Below are positions 49,974 to 59,462 of a stretch of DNA of 64,000 nucleotides, in pieces. A program made the position numbers and the translations under genes. Origin of the DNA: JAUIBE01 sp035267185. Lineage in GTDB: Bacteria > Pseudomonadota > Gammaproteobacteria > Xanthomonadales > SZUA-36. How positions within the stretch are numbered: the stretch's first letter is position 1; each line of letters opens with the position of its first letter. Location of the stretch: contig DATFLY010000043.1 in assembly GCA_035267185.1 (NCBI GenBank), positions 16,365 through 80,364 on the forward strand, read 5' to 3'. The notes beneath the pieces are model-generated. The model was not told the DNA's origin. It saw only the letters and a list, made by a program, of their open reading frames with translations, and made no database searches.

Positions 49974-50664
49974 AAAGCATTCTGCGGATCTGCCGCCTGT
50001 CATTGCCATTGACGGCCCGGGTGGGGCCGGCAAGGGCACCATGTCCCTGCGACTGGCCAGGGAGCTGGGCTGGAATTTCCTGGACAGCGGCGCCTTGTAC
50101 CGCCTGGTAGCCCTTGCAGCCATGAAGCGCGGCATTGAGCCTGATAATGAACCTGCACTGGCTGAACTGGTATCTGTACTCAGGTTTGTGGTTGAGATGG
50201 ATGAGGGCGGGGTCCGGTATACGCTGGATGAAGAAGATGTCACCGAGCAACTGCGTTCTGAAGCGGTCAGCGGCTTCTCTTCAAACGTGGCCGCGTTGGA
50301 GACCGTCCGGGATGAACTGATCGCACGCCAGAGGGCTTTTCGACAGGAACCCGGCCTGGTTGCAGACGGCCGTGATATGGGAACCGTGATTTTTCCAGAT
50401 GCCGGTTGCAAGATTTATCTGACAGCCAGTGCCGAGGAGCGTGCTCGCAGACGCCATAAGCAGTTGAAAGACAAAGGGGAAAGTGTTAACCTCTCGCGCC
50501 TTTTCCGGGACATAGAAAAGCGTGATGAGCGTGACACGACCCGGAAAACGGCGCCGCTGGTGGCGGCAGAAGACGCAGTGATCATCGATTCAACCAGTTT
50601 AGACGTCGATGAAGTGATGCATGCTATTCATAAATTAGTTGAAAATAGCGGCGTATCAAGCTGA
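49966..50664 (+). CDS. cmk: cytidylate kinase
   Basis: Phosphorylates CMP and dCMP. The 232 residues have the P-loop IAIDGPGGAGKGTMS, the NMP-binding part LDSGALYRL, DGRDMGTVIFPDA and the lid with RARRRHKQL. Overlap with aroA and position before rpsA follow the widespread aroA-cmk-rpsA order. Confidence 0.97.
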   Translation: MSEKHSADLPPVIAIDGPGGAGKGTMSLRLARELGWNFLDSGALYRLVALAAMKRGIEPDNEPALAELVSVLRFVVEMDEGGVRYTLDEEDVTEQLRSEAVSGFSSNVAALETVRDELIARQRAFRQEPGLVADGRDMGTVIFPDAGCKIYLTASAEERARRRHKQLKDKGESVNLSRLFRDIEKRDERDTTRKTAPLVAAEDAVIIDSTSLDVDEVMHAIHKLVENSGVSS

Positions 50665-50792
50665 TTTTAGTTCGATTTTTTATTATTTTTTAGCGTCATG
50701 AATCATCGTGACATTTTTTAACGGACGGATTTTCGTCCCACAACCCGGGTGGATATTCACATTTACGTGGCTATCCTTGAGTCAACAACAAC
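50665..50792 (+). promoter_or_regulatory. rpsA leader without a good Shine-Dalgarno
   Basis: The 128-base cmk-rpsA gap is A/T-rich at first, has a small hairpin GGACG/CGTCC (50723-50738), and shows no GGAG-type box before the rpsA ATG. In E. coli the rpsA leader also lacks a strong Shine-Dalgarno and is autoregulated by S1; similar control here is inference. Confidence 0.45.
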
Positions 50793-52472
50793 ATGAATGA
50801 GAGTTTCGCAGAATTATTTGAAGAAAGCCTGGCCAGTAAAGATTTCAAACCAGGAACCATCGTAACCGGCGAAGTCATGGAAATACGCAACGACGCAGTC
50901 GTTGTTAACGCCGGCCTCAAGTCTGAGGGCATCGTACCAATCAGCCAATTCCGTAATCTTGACGGCGACCTTGAAGTCGAGGTCGGCGATTCAGTGCAGG
51001 TTGCACTGGATACCGTGGAGGACGGCTTTGGTGAAACGCGCCTGTCACGGGACAAAGCCAAACGTGCGCTGGTCTGGGATCGCCTGGAAACAGCGTTCGA
51101 AGGCGAGGAAACGGTGGAAGGTAAAATCAGTGGCAAGGTCAAGGGCGGTTTCACTGTCGACATTGACGACATCCGGGCATTCCTGCCGGGTTCTCTGGTT
51201 GATGTTCGTCCGGTGCGTGATCCGGCGTATCTGGAAGGCAAGGATCTTGAGTTCAAGATCATCAAGCTTGATCGCCGTCGCAACAACATCGTTGTATCGC
51301 GCAGGGCAGTGGTAGAGAAGGAATTCAGTGCTGAACGCGAAGCTCTGTTGGAACGCCTTGAAGAAGGCGCCATCGTTACCGGTGTGGTCAAGAACCTCAC
51401 TGATTACGGTGCGTTCCTGGATCTGGGTGGTATCGATGGTCTGCTGCATATTACCGATATGGCGTGGAAACGAGTTCGCCATCCGAGTGAAGTAGTCAAT
51501 GTTGGTGACGAACTTGAGGTCCGTGTGCTGAGGTTTGATCGTGACCGCAATCGTGTTTCGCTTGGTCTCAAGCAACTCGGTGATGATCCATGGACCGATA
51601 TCACTCGCCGTTATCCGATTGGTGCCCGCCTGTTTGGCACGGTTTCCAATATCACCGATTACGGTTGCTTTGTTGAAATCGAAGATGGTGTTGAAGGCCT
51701 GGTTCACGTGTCTGAAATGGACTGGACCAACAAGAACGTCAATCCTGCCAAGGTCGTTCAGCCCAACGATGAAGTTGAGGTTATGGTTCTCGATATCGAT
51801 GAAGAGCGTCGCCGCATTTCACTGGGTATGAAACAGTGCAGCGACAATCCATGGGAAACATTCGCAGCCAGCTTCAACAAGGGCGACAAGGTTTCCGGTG
51901 CCATCAAGTCGATTACAGATTTTGGCATCTTCATCGGGCTTGATGGTGGTATTGACGGATTGGTGCATCTTTCTGATCTTTCCTGGAATGATGCCGGAGA
52001 AGACGCCGTTCGCAACTACAGCAAGGGCGAGGAAATTGAAGCCGTTGTGCTGGCTGTTGATCCCGAGCGTGAGCGCATCTCACTTGGCATCAAGCAGCTT
52101 GACCAGGATCCGTTTGCCACATTCATGGCAGATCACCCTCGCGGCAGCCTGCTGAAAGGTACTGTGACCGCGGTTGATCCGCGTGGAGCGAAGATTGATC
52201 TCGGTGATGGCATTGAAGGTTATCTGAAGGCATCAGAAATCAAGAAAGAAAGAGTCGAAGATGCAACCCGTGAACTGGAAGTCGGACAGGAAATTGAGGC
52301 GAAGTTTGTTGCCCTCGACCGCAAGGGTCGTACCCTGAATCTTTCAGTCCGCGCTCAGGAAACTGAAGAACTGCAGGAAGCCCTGGAAGAGTATCAGCAA
52401 AGCAGCAATGCTTCGCGCGGTACCACTTCTCTTGGCGACTTGCTGAAAGAGCAACTCGACGAAAAAGCATAA
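50793..52472 (+). CDS. rpsA: 30S ribosomal protein S1
   Basis: RNA-binding ribosomal protein needed to recruit structured mRNAs. The 559 residues hold six S1 (OB-fold) domains. The first two (GTIVTGEVMEIRNDAVVVNAG and ETVEGKISGKVKGGFTVDI) bind the ribosome. The last four have the VTDYGAF-type sequence (LTDYGAFLDLGGIDGLLHI and three relatives). Length and order match E. coli S1. Confidence 0.98.
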   Translation: MNESFAELFEESLASKDFKPGTIVTGEVMEIRNDAVVVNAGLKSEGIVPISQFRNLDGDLEVEVGDSVQVALDTVEDGFGETRLSRDKAKRALVWDRLETAFEGEETVEGKISGKVKGGFTVDIDDIRAFLPGSLVDVRPVRDPAYLEGKDLEFKIIKLDRRRNNIVVSRRAVVEKEFSAEREALLERLEEGAIVTGVVKNLTDYGAFLDLGGIDGLLHITDMAWKRVRHPSEVVNVGDELEVRVLRFDRDRNRVSLGLKQLGDDPWTDITRRYPIGARLFGTVSNITDYGCFVEIEDGVEGLVHVSEMDWTNKNVNPAKVVQPNDEVEVMVLDIDEERRRISLGMKQCSDNPWETFAASFNKGDKVSGAIKSITDFGIFIGLDGGIDGLVHLSDLSWNDAGEDAVRNYSKGEEIEAVVLAVDPERERISLGIKQLDQDPFATFMADHPRGSLLKGTVTAVDPRGAKIDLGDGIEGYLKASEIKKERVEDATRELEVGQEIEAKFVALDRKGRTLNLSVRAQETEELQEALEEYQQSSNASRGTTSLGDLLKEQLDEKA

Positions 52473-52481
52473 AAAAAAGAA

Positions 52482-52502
52482 AGGGGGCGCTCTGCGCCCC
52501 CT
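52482..52502. terminator. GC-rich hairpin after rpsA
   Basis: AGGGGGCGC/GCGCCCCCT with a TCT loop lies 9 bases after rpsA. The A run is before it and no T run follows, so on the + strand it is not a classical terminator and read-through to ihfB is possible. Confidence 0.5.
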
Positions 52503-52562
52503 GATTACAATATGCCGGTGCCGATGTAGAATCAGGACCAGGCAGGGAAAAAAGAACGCGCC

Positions 52563-52847
52563 ATGACAAAATCCGAGCTGATCGACCGTCTAGCTGAGCT
52601 GCAGAACCACCTTCACCATCTGGATGTGGAACTTGGGGTTAAAACGATTCTGGAGCAAATGAGTGCTTCACTGGCTTCAGGGGAACGCATTGAGGTGCGG
52701 GGATTTGGCAGCTTTTCGCTTCACTATCGTGCACCGCGAATGGGTCGGAATCCCAAGACCGGCGAGCCGGTCGCATTGCCTGGTAAGCATGTTCCACATT
52801 TCAAACCCGGCAAGAGCCTGCGGGAGCGGGTCGACTACAAAGACTGA
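52563..52847 (+). CDS. ihfB: integration host factor subunit beta
   Basis: With IHF-alpha forms a sequence-specific DNA-bending heterodimer. The 94 residues start MTKSELIDRLAELQ and contain ERIEVRGFGSFSLHYRAPRMGRNPKTGE, split here as the IHF-beta arm, and end GKSLRERVDYKD. The position directly after rpsA is diagnostic for ihfB. Confidence 0.97.
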   Translation: MTKSELIDRLAELQNHLHHLDVELGVKTILEQMSASLASGERIEVRGFGSFSLHYRAPRMGRNPKTGEPVALPGKHVPHFKPGKSLRERVDYKD

Positions 52848-52972
52848 ATTGTCATTCAATCAGGCTGTCAATCAAGGAGCACCCTGAGTCCGGAGTTTCT
52901 TGTTGAGGATGTGCCCCGCACGACTTGTTATGGGACGTCGAAGGACAGGGAAATGACAGACAGACTGAATCT

Positions 52973-53251
52973 ATGATTTACCGTACCGTGTTTATTCTTC
53001 TGGCACTGGGCTCAATCATGCTCGGTCTTGTCGTGGGCACACTGAATTCAGATCCGGTGGTGGTGGACTTGCTCTGGGTCCAGATTGATTGGCCGCTTGG
53101 GCTCGTTATCCTTGTTTCTCTCATTGCCGGGTTTGCCCTGGGATTGTTGCTTGTATGGTTAATGAGCGTGTTGCCTTTGCGCATGCGGATCAGAAAACTC
53201 GAATCTGACAGGAAGAATCCTGAAAAGGTGATCGAAACAGTCGATGACTGA
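52973..53251 (+). CDS. lapA: lipopolysaccharide assembly protein A-domain protein LapA
   Basis: Small inner-membrane protein (92 residues) with two hydrophobic segments (TVFILLALGSIMLGLVVG and WPLGLVILVSLIAGFALGLL) and a basic cytoplasmic tail. Encoded with LapB, which guides LpxC turnover and LPS assembly. Its end overlaps lapB by 8 bases. The ATG used matches the family start MIYRTVFILL. Confidence 0.9.
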   Translation: MIYRTVFILLALGSIMLGLVVGTLNSDPVVVDLLWVQIDWPLGLVILVSLIAGFALGLLLVWLMSVLPLRMRIRKLESDRKNPEKVIETVDD

Positions 53252-54410
53252 ATATCTTCTCATCGCTGCTTTGCCAGTGGCTGCCTATGCAGGGTGGTGG
53301 CTGGCACGAACCATCCAGCGCAAATCGTCCAATAAAAAGAATCGCCTGTTCAGCAGCCAGTATTTTCAGGGACTGAATTACCTGCTCAATGAGCAACCCG
53401 ACAAGGCCATCGAGGTATTCCTGGAATTGGCTGACGTCAACGAAGATACCGTGGAAACACACATGGCCCTGGGCAACCTATTCAGGCGCCGTGGTGAGGT
53501 AGATCGAGCCATTCGTTTTCACCAGAATATTATTGCCAAGGAAAGGTTGAAGCCGGAACAGCGAACCCGTGCCCTGCTGGAACTCGGTGAGGACTACATG
53601 CGGGCCGGGCTGCTGGATCGAGCAGAAGTGCTTTTTTCCGAACTGATTGAAAGTGATTCACACACCCCTCCGGCACTTCGCAGCCTGTTGGAAATCTACC
53701 AGCAGGAAAAAGACTGGGCAGAAGCCGTGGAGCAGGCCAGGCGACTGGAGAAAATCACCGGCGAACATATGGGCGATGTGATGGCCCAGTTTTGTTGTGA
53801 GATGGCACAAGACGCACTGGACGCCGGTAACCGCGAAGATGTTCGCCGTCACCTCAGGCAAGCGCGCAGGCATCATCCTGAGTGTGTGCGTTCCCGGTTA
53901 ATCGTTGCCCGGCTATGTGAACTTGAAGAAAATTTCGAGGGCGCAATGGATGCATACGAAGAAGTTGCCAGCCTGGATACAGACTATGTGGCCGACATCA
54001 TCGGACCTTACCTGAAAATCGCAAAACAAGCCGGAATGGAGAAGCGCTGTCGAGAGCAGCTTGAGTCATGGAAAGAAGACTACGACGGCATCACACTGAC
54101 CTTGAAAATCACTGAATTCCTGGCGCAGGAAAAAGGAAATGAGGAGGCCGGTCAATACCTCATCGATGTTCTCTCAAACAAACCTTCAGTCCGTGGGCTG
54201 GATCACCTGATCGATATGAGTCGTGAAGGATATTTGCCAGCCGGTTCCGGTGACGACATTCTCAAGGCTGTGACTTCCCGTCTGCTCCAGCGGGAGCCCC
54301 GTTATCGATGTTCTCATTGCGGGTTCAGCGGTCTGACGCACCATTGGCAGTGTCCAAGCTGCAAGCGATGGAGCACCACCAAGACCATCCACGGAGTGCT
54401 GGGCGAGTAG
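53244..54410 (+). CDS. lapB: lipopolysaccharide assembly protein LapB (YciM)
   Basis: Membrane-anchored adaptor that controls LpxC proteolysis by FtsH and LPS supply. The 388 residues show an N-terminal membrane helix, about nine TPR repeats (QYFQGLNYLLNEQPDKAIEVF is the first) and a C-terminal rubredoxin-like metal knuckle (CSHCGFSG then CPSCKRW). These are the defining parts of LapB. It overlaps lapA, and the following sugar transferase gene starts within a few codons. Confidence 0.96.
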   Translation: MTEYLLIAALPVAAYAGWWLARTIQRKSSNKKNRLFSSQYFQGLNYLLNEQPDKAIEVFLELADVNEDTVETHMALGNLFRRRGEVDRAIRFHQNIIAKERLKPEQRTRALLELGEDYMRAGLLDRAEVLFSELIESDSHTPPALRSLLEIYQQEKDWAEAVEQARRLEKITGEHMGDVMAQFCCEMAQDALDAGNREDVRRHLRQARRHHPECVRSRLIVARLCELEENFEGAMDAYEEVASLDTDYVADIIGPYLKIAKQAGMEKRCREQLESWKEDYDGITLTLKITEFLAQEKGNEEAGQYLIDVLSNKPSVRGLDHLIDMSREGYLPAGSGDDILKAVTSRLLQREPRYRCSHCGFSGLTHHWQCPSCKRWSTTKTIHGVLGE

Positions 54411-54439
54411 TGTTCCCTTTTGAAGCGGGTTCGGATCTC

Positions 54440-55420
54440 ATGATGGTTGGTTTTGCAGCCTTTCTGATCACGCTGGTTCTGACAGGATTGACAGGCTGGC
54501 ATGCCCGTCACAGGGGGCTGCTGGATTTGCCCGATGAGCGTAGCAGCCACAGGACAGCAGTGCCAAGTGGTGGTGGCCTGGGAATGATCCTGGCCTGGTT
54601 TTTTGTGACCCTGTTATTGCTGCTTGACCGATCACCCGCCATATGGCTTTTTGCATTGCTTCCAGGTCTGCTGCTGCTCGCTGTGGTTGGCTGGATGGAC
54701 GACCACAAACCCATCTCTGCTCGATTTCGGTTTCTTGTTCAGCTTGCAGTCAGCATCTGCGTGTTAGCTTTCGCCTGGCATCAGGGTGTGACGGGTTCTG
54801 TGATATGGCTTGCAGTGACAGCGTTCTGGTTATTGTCGATTGCCAATTTTTACAATTTTATGGATGGCAGCCATGGAATGGCTGGCATGCAGGGCCTTTT
54901 TTCCGGACTGGTGCTTGCCTGGCTTTTTCAGCGGACAGGCTCAGATGGCATGGCCATGGTGAGCTTCATGGTTGCGGCTTCCTGTGCCGGCTTTTTGCCA
55001 TGGAACCTGAGGCAAAAGCGAATATTCATGGGTGACGTGGGAAGTGTACCCCTTGGCTTTGTGCTGGCGGCGCTCTGTGCTTATGGCGTTGCCATGGGCA
55101 ACTTTTCCCCCTGGCTGGCGGTATTGGTATTGGTGGTCTTCCTGGTTGATGCCAGCCTGACTCTGCTTTGGAGGGTGTTGAGAGGTGAGCGGTGGTATAC
55201 TCCCCACAGGCAACACCTCTACCAGCAATTAATAACAAGGGGCTGTTCGCATCAAAGCGTCCTGGCTCTTTATACAATGATAAACATTTGTCTGGTGTTG
55301 CCCGCCGCAGTTGTATCGGTCAGGAACCCCGGGATTGCCTGGTTGGTGAGTTCGGTTCTGATCGCGACAATGGTTGTGGGATGGACCCTGTCAATTAGGC
55401 GTTTGGGAGCGACAGCTTGA
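54440..55420 (+). CDS. polyprenyl-phosphate sugar-1-phosphate transferase (WecA/WbpL type)
   Basis: Integral membrane enzyme of the MraY/WecA family that puts the first sugar-phosphate of an O-antigen or other glycan on undecaprenyl phosphate. About 326 residues with ~10 membrane segments. Visible are the Mg/nucleotide motifs VGWMDDHKPISARFRF, NFYNFMDGSHGMAGMQG, the KRIFMGDVGSVPLGF loop and the TPHRQHLYQQLITRG block. An alternative GTG at 54410 adds ten residues. It is followed directly by a WbpM-type gene, so both likely serve O-antigen synthesis. Confidence 0.88.
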   Translation: MMVGFAAFLITLVLTGLTGWHARHRGLLDLPDERSSHRTAVPSGGGLGMILAWFFVTLLLLLDRSPAIWLFALLPGLLLLAVVGWMDDHKPISARFRFLVQLAVSICVLAFAWHQGVTGSVIWLAVTAFWLLSIANFYNFMDGSHGMAGMQGLFSGLVLAWLFQRTGSDGMAMVSFMVAASCAGFLPWNLRQKRIFMGDVGSVPLGFVLAALCAYGVAMGNFSPWLAVLVLVVFLVDASLTLLWRVLRGERWYTPHRQHLYQQLITRGCSHQSVLALYTMINICLVLPAAVVSVRNPGIAWLVSSVLIATMVVGWTLSIRRLGATA

Positions 55421-57327
55421 GTGAAAAGAATATAAACAGCGCCCTGCATTGGTTGCGTCATCCACGTGCTGCGGTGGTTTTACATGACCTGTTCATGGTC
55501 ATGGTTGCCTGCCTGTCTACCGGCTGGATCGTTCACAGTTATTCACAATTGGGTATCGTGCCGCAGATACCTTTACCGGTTGAACTCGCGGTGGTTACCG
55601 TGATCCAGGGACTGGTTTTATGGGCGACTGGTCTTTACAAGGGATTATGGCGATTCGCCAGCTTCCCTGATCTCTGGAATATTGCACGTGCCGCTTTTTT
55701 CGGCACCATATTGATTTTCACTGCTTTCACGCTGATTGTCGGCTCGACCATCCGTGAAAGCCTGGGTGTCATGGCGGTCTATCCCGGAATGTTATTTCTG
55801 GCGCTTGGATTGCCCCGCATGTGTTACAGATTCTGGAAAGATTCAAATCTGCCCGGGAACCAGGCGTTAGTCGGAAGCAAGCGGGTACTGATTCTTGGCG
55901 CAGGACGCTCAGGTGCATTGCTTGAGAGAGAGTTACGTCATCGTGGCGGTTTTGATGTGATTGGGTTCCTGGATGATGACCTGAGGCTGCGTGGGGCACA
56001 GGTGCACGGTATTCCGGTGCTTGGCGCCATCGAAAAACTCCCCAGGGTCAGCCAGGAAGTCGAGGCAGAACTGGCGATTATCGCGATGCCTTCTGCAACC
56101 AATCAGCAGATGCAGAATATCGTGGAAATCTGCGAACAGAGTGGAATCGAATTCAGAACCCTTCCAACACTGCATGACCTTGGCAACAAGGCCACGCGGA
56201 TCGATGATCTGAAACGGGTCGTGATTGATGACTTGCTGGGCCGCGAGCCGATCTCACTTGAGTGGGATTCAATTCGTGAGGGCCTGGCAGGCAAGCGCGT
56301 GTTGATTACCGGGGGTGGCGGTTCAATCGGTTCTGAGCTTTGTCGTTTGATTGCACGCCTCAACCCCGTTGAATTGATTGTCGTGGACAACAGCGAGTAT
56401 GCGCTCTACCGGATCGATCACGAGTTGCGCAGTGAATACCAGGACCTGGTGTTCAAAAGCGTCCTGGGGGACATTTGTGATTCTGCCACGGTGGAGCAGG
56501 TGGTTGGCGAACATAAACCGGACATGATTTTTCATGCGGCAGCTTACAAGCACCTGCCCATACTTCAGACACAGGTTCGCGAGGCATTTCGCAACAATGT
56601 GATTGGCACCATGAGACTGGTCGAAGCTGCTGAACGCCATGACGTTGGAACATTTGTACTGATTTCCACAGACAAGGCAGTCAATCCTGCCAACGTGATG
56701 GGTGCGACCAAGCGTGTTGCAGAAATGTTTTGTCAAAGCGCCAATGCCCGCTCCCAGACCCGTTTTATCACGGTGCGTTTCGGCAATGTGCTCAACTCAA
56801 ACGGAAGTGTGGTTCCTTTGTTCAAGGAACAAATTTCCAGGGGTGGCCCGGTCACGGTGACCCACCCGGAAATTTCGCGTTATTTCATGACCATCTCCGA
56901 GGCCAGCCAACTCATCATGCAGGCAGCGGTGCTGGGCGGGGGTGGAGAGATTTATGTTCTCGACATGGGTGAACCGGTCAAGATCACCTACCTGGCGGAA
57001 CAGCTGATCCGGCTTTCCGGAAAAGAACCGGGCAGGGACATACAGATTGTTTATACCGGTCTGCGGCCTGGCGAGAAGTTGTTCGAAGAGTTGTTCCACG
57101 AACTGGAACCCTATGAGCAGACATCACACGAAAAAATCTTCCTGGCTCATCCGCGCCAGGCGGACTGGGTTGAGCTGACCAGTGAGTTGCGAGCCGCGGA
57201 GCTTGCAGTCAAGCGTTATGACACGCAGCACCTCAAGAATTGCCTGTTGAAACTGGTGCCGGAACTTGGCGTCTCTGTCAGAAAGGAAGAGGCGGCCACG
57301 GTGGTTCCAATTCACAGGAACAGTTGA
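55417..57327 (+). CDS. UDP-sugar 4,6-dehydratase/epimerase, WbpM/CapD/PglF type
   Basis: Membrane-bound SDR that makes UDP-4-keto-6-deoxy-GlcNAc-type precursors for O-antigen or capsule. The 636 residues have four N-terminal membrane helices, a CoA-binding-like Rossmann domain (RVLILGAGRSGALLERELRH) and a catalytic SDR (RVLITGGGGSIGSELCR, STDKAVNPANVMGATKR). The usual catalytic Tyr is replaced by Met in NVMGATK, as in WbpM/PglF relatives. The start is TTG overlapping the previous stop (TTGA), suggesting translational coupling. Confidence 0.92.
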   Translation: MSEKNINSALHWLRHPRAAVVLHDLFMVMVACLSTGWIVHSYSQLGIVPQIPLPVELAVVTVIQGLVLWATGLYKGLWRFASFPDLWNIARAAFFGTILIFTAFTLIVGSTIRESLGVMAVYPGMLFLALGLPRMCYRFWKDSNLPGNQALVGSKRVLILGAGRSGALLERELRHRGGFDVIGFLDDDLRLRGAQVHGIPVLGAIEKLPRVSQEVEAELAIIAMPSATNQQMQNIVEICEQSGIEFRTLPTLHDLGNKATRIDDLKRVVIDDLLGREPISLEWDSIREGLAGKRVLITGGGGSIGSELCRLIARLNPVELIVVDNSEYALYRIDHELRSEYQDLVFKSVLGDICDSATVEQVVGEHKPDMIFHAAAYKHLPILQTQVREAFRNNVIGTMRLVEAAERHDVGTFVLISTDKAVNPANVMGATKRVAEMFCQSANARSQTRFITVRFGNVLNSNGSVVPLFKEQISRGGPVTVTHPEISRYFMTISEASQLIMQAAVLGGGGEIYVLDMGEPVKITYLAEQLIRLSGKEPGRDIQIVYTGLRPGEKLFEELFHELEPYEQTSHEKIFLAHPRQADWVELTSELRAAELAVKRYDTQHLKNCLLKLVPELGVSVRKEEAATVVPIHRNS

Positions 57328-57354
57328 AGTCCATCGCAACAGTCCAACGCCTGA

Positions 57355-58248
57355 ATGAACTCCCGCGCCCCGATACGCAAGGCTGTTTTTCCCGTGGCTG
57401 GTCTTGGTACCCGTTTCCTGCCTGCAACGAAAGCAGTTCCCAAGGAGCTGCTGCCGATCGTCGACAAACCCCTGATTCAATATGCTGTTGAAGAAGCCAT
57501 CGCTGCCGGTATCGACACGCTGATTTTTGTCACCAGTCCCGACAAGCCGGCAATTTCTGAACATTTCCAGCCTGCAAAGGAGATGGAAGCACGATTACAA
57601 CTCCAGGGAAAACACCAGCTTCTTGAAAAATTGCAGGGAATGATTCCCGATTCGGTGTCAGTCGAGTTCATCATCCAGGATCAGCCATTGGGCCTGGGCC
57701 ATGCTGTGCTTCTTACCGAAGACGTTGTAGGGCATGAACCTTTTGCGGTGGTGCTGCCGGACGACATGGTGTTTGATCCCGGCAGAGGAGCCCTGCGTCA
57801 GTTGGTGGATTTGCATGCCTCAACGGGAGCCAGTGTGCTCGGCGTTGAAACCGTCTCAAGGGAAGACACCCGAAAATATGGCATTGTCGGCGTGCAGCAG
57901 GACGATGCTGGTCATTTGGGTGTCCATACGATTGTCGAGAAACCTGAGCCGGATGTTGCGCCTTCCAATCTCGGAGTGATTGGTCGTTACCTGTTGACCC
58001 CGGACGTGTTTGGGCATCTGGGCAAAACCGGTGCCGGCGTGGGCGGAGAAATTCAGTTGACTGATGCCATAGCAGCCATGCTGGATGGCTCCTCGGTGCT
58101 GGCATGCGTTTTTGAAGGTCAAAGATACGACTGCGGTTCAAAACGTGGCTTTTTGAAAGCCATGATTGATTACGCACTGGCAGAAGACGAACTACGTGAG
58201 GATCTGCTGGATCACATGAGTTTACAAGTCCGTAATCATGGTCGTTAG
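57355..58248 (+). CDS. galU: UTP-glucose-1-phosphate uridylyltransferase
   Basis: Makes UDP-glucose for LPS, capsule and trehalose. The 297 residues start with IRKAVFPVAGLGTRFLPATK and contain KAVPKELLPIVDKPLIQY, VLPDDMVFDP and RYLLTPDVFGHLG. It follows the WbpM-type gene by 27 bases on the same strand. The ribosome site is weak. Confidence 0.97.
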   Translation: MNSRAPIRKAVFPVAGLGTRFLPATKAVPKELLPIVDKPLIQYAVEEAIAAGIDTLIFVTSPDKPAISEHFQPAKEMEARLQLQGKHQLLEKLQGMIPDSVSVEFIIQDQPLGLGHAVLLTEDVVGHEPFAVVLPDDMVFDPGRGALRQLVDLHASTGASVLGVETVSREDTRKYGIVGVQQDDAGHLGVHTIVEKPEPDVAPSNLGVIGRYLLTPDVFGHLGKTGAGVGGEIQLTDAIAAMLDGSSVLACVFEGQRYDCGSKRGFLKAMIDYALAEDELREDLLDHMSLQVRNHGR

Positions 58249-58251
58249 TTC

Positions 58252-59322
58252 ATGACCCGGGTGCGCGAATTCGGCCAGTGGCCAAAGGGCAGGGTGGAGC
58301 GAATTTCCCATCAGTCCGAGGTTCTCGAGGACAACCCCTGGAATGATCCTGTCGAACGGGAATTGTGTGTTTACCTGCCACACAATTACTCGGAATCCGG
58401 AGCTCCTCTGATTGCGCTCTGGGACCTGGCAGCATTTACAAATTCGGGTCCTGGTCACCTCAACTGGCGCAACCAGGGTGAGAACCTTCCCCAGCGGCTG
58501 GACCGTCTGATCGGCGAAGAAAAAATGCCACCAGTGGTGGTTCCAATGCCCGATTGCTACACCTCACTGGGCGGAAACCAGTATGTCAATTCAACATCAG
58601 TTGGTCGCTATTCTGATTATTTGAACCAGGAACTGGTGCCCTTGCTTTCGAAGCGGTTCAATGTGCGCGATGACAGAAACTGTCGCGCCATGTTTGGCAA
58701 GTCGTCCGGGGGCTACGGCGCTTTGTATCTGTCAATGAAGTATCCCGATGTCTGGGGTGCTGCGGCAAGCCATGCTGGTGATGCCGGATTTGAATGGATA
58801 TTCCTGCCGGAATTCCCCAAAGCATGCAGAACCCTGAATCTGTCAGGAGGCGACATTGGCAAGTTCCTGAACAAATTCTGGTCTGCGAAACAGCCCGGTG
58901 GTCCGGATTATGCAACCATGATGGTGCTGGCCATGGCGGCAAGTTATGACCCCCGGCCGTCTGAACCGTATGGAATCCGCTTGCCCTTTGACCTGCACAC
59001 CATGGAGTTGGACCAGGAAGCCTGGCAGCAATGGCTCAGGTATGACCCTGTCTCGATGATCGAAAATAGTGCCCATCAGGACGCACTTCGCAGCTTGCAC
59101 GGCCTTTATATCGATGTTGGCTGCCGTGACCAGTACAACATACAGTATGGCAACAGGAGGCTTTACAAGAGGCTGGAAGAGTTGTCAATTGATTGTCATT
59201 ACGAAGAATTTGACGGCACGCATTCAGGGATAGACTGGCGGCTGGATTATTCGCTGCCGTGGCTGGTTGGTGCTCTGGTATCCGGTCGCGGCGGGGACGC
59301 CGCTCCTACAAATTTGTTGTAG
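58252..59322 (+). CDS. putative esterase (alpha/beta-hydrolase, esterase D type) with repeat-derived C-terminus
   Basis: A 356-residue hydrolase of the PF00756-like group. The nucleophile elbow is GKSSG (Ser151), preceded by an N-terminal domain with CVYLPHNYSESGAPLIALWD, and EFDGTHSGIDW probably gives the catalytic His. No signal peptide is seen. Its substrate is unknown. The last ~13 residues (SGRGGDAAPTNLL) are encoded by a GTAGGAGCGGC-type intergenic repeat in which the stop codon region lies. It starts 3 bases after galU, so they may be co-transcribed. Confidence 0.8.
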   Translation: MTRVREFGQWPKGRVERISHQSEVLEDNPWNDPVERELCVYLPHNYSESGAPLIALWDLAAFTNSGPGHLNWRNQGENLPQRLDRLIGEEKMPPVVVPMPDCYTSLGGNQYVNSTSVGRYSDYLNQELVPLLSKRFNVRDDRNCRAMFGKSSGGYGALYLSMKYPDVWGAAASHAGDAGFEWIFLPEFPKACRTLNLSGGDIGKFLNKFWSAKQPGGPDYATMMVLAMAASYDPRPSEPYGIRLPFDLHTMELDQEAWQQWLRYDPVSMIENSAHQDALRSLHGLYIDVGCRDQYNIQYGNRRLYKRLEELSIDCHYEEFDGTHSGIDWRLDYSLPWLVGALVSGRGGDAAPTNLL

Positions 59323-59420
59323 CGCTCAATTTTTTTGCAGGAGCGGCGTCTCGCCGCGGCTTTGTCGGAATCTGTCGAGGTATTTGTATTTCTTGTAGGA
59401 GCGGCGTCCCCGCCGCGACC
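59284..59420. repeat. three GTAGGAGCGGC-type palindromic repeats
   Basis: Copies at 59284-59309 (inverted), 59337-59360 and 59395-59420 (direct). The first and third are exact reverse complements over 26 bases, so they could form a large stem-loop with the second in the loop. The first copy is inside the 3' end of the esterase gene. Confidence 0.88.
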
Positions 59421-59462
59421 TCGGTACTTGCATTTTTCCACAGAAACACCAGTATAGGTCTC

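Noticed and set aside
59259..59462. N-terminal extension of NfuA through the repeat cluster
   Set aside because: The extra residues come from the intergenic repeats and lie before the conserved NfuA start.
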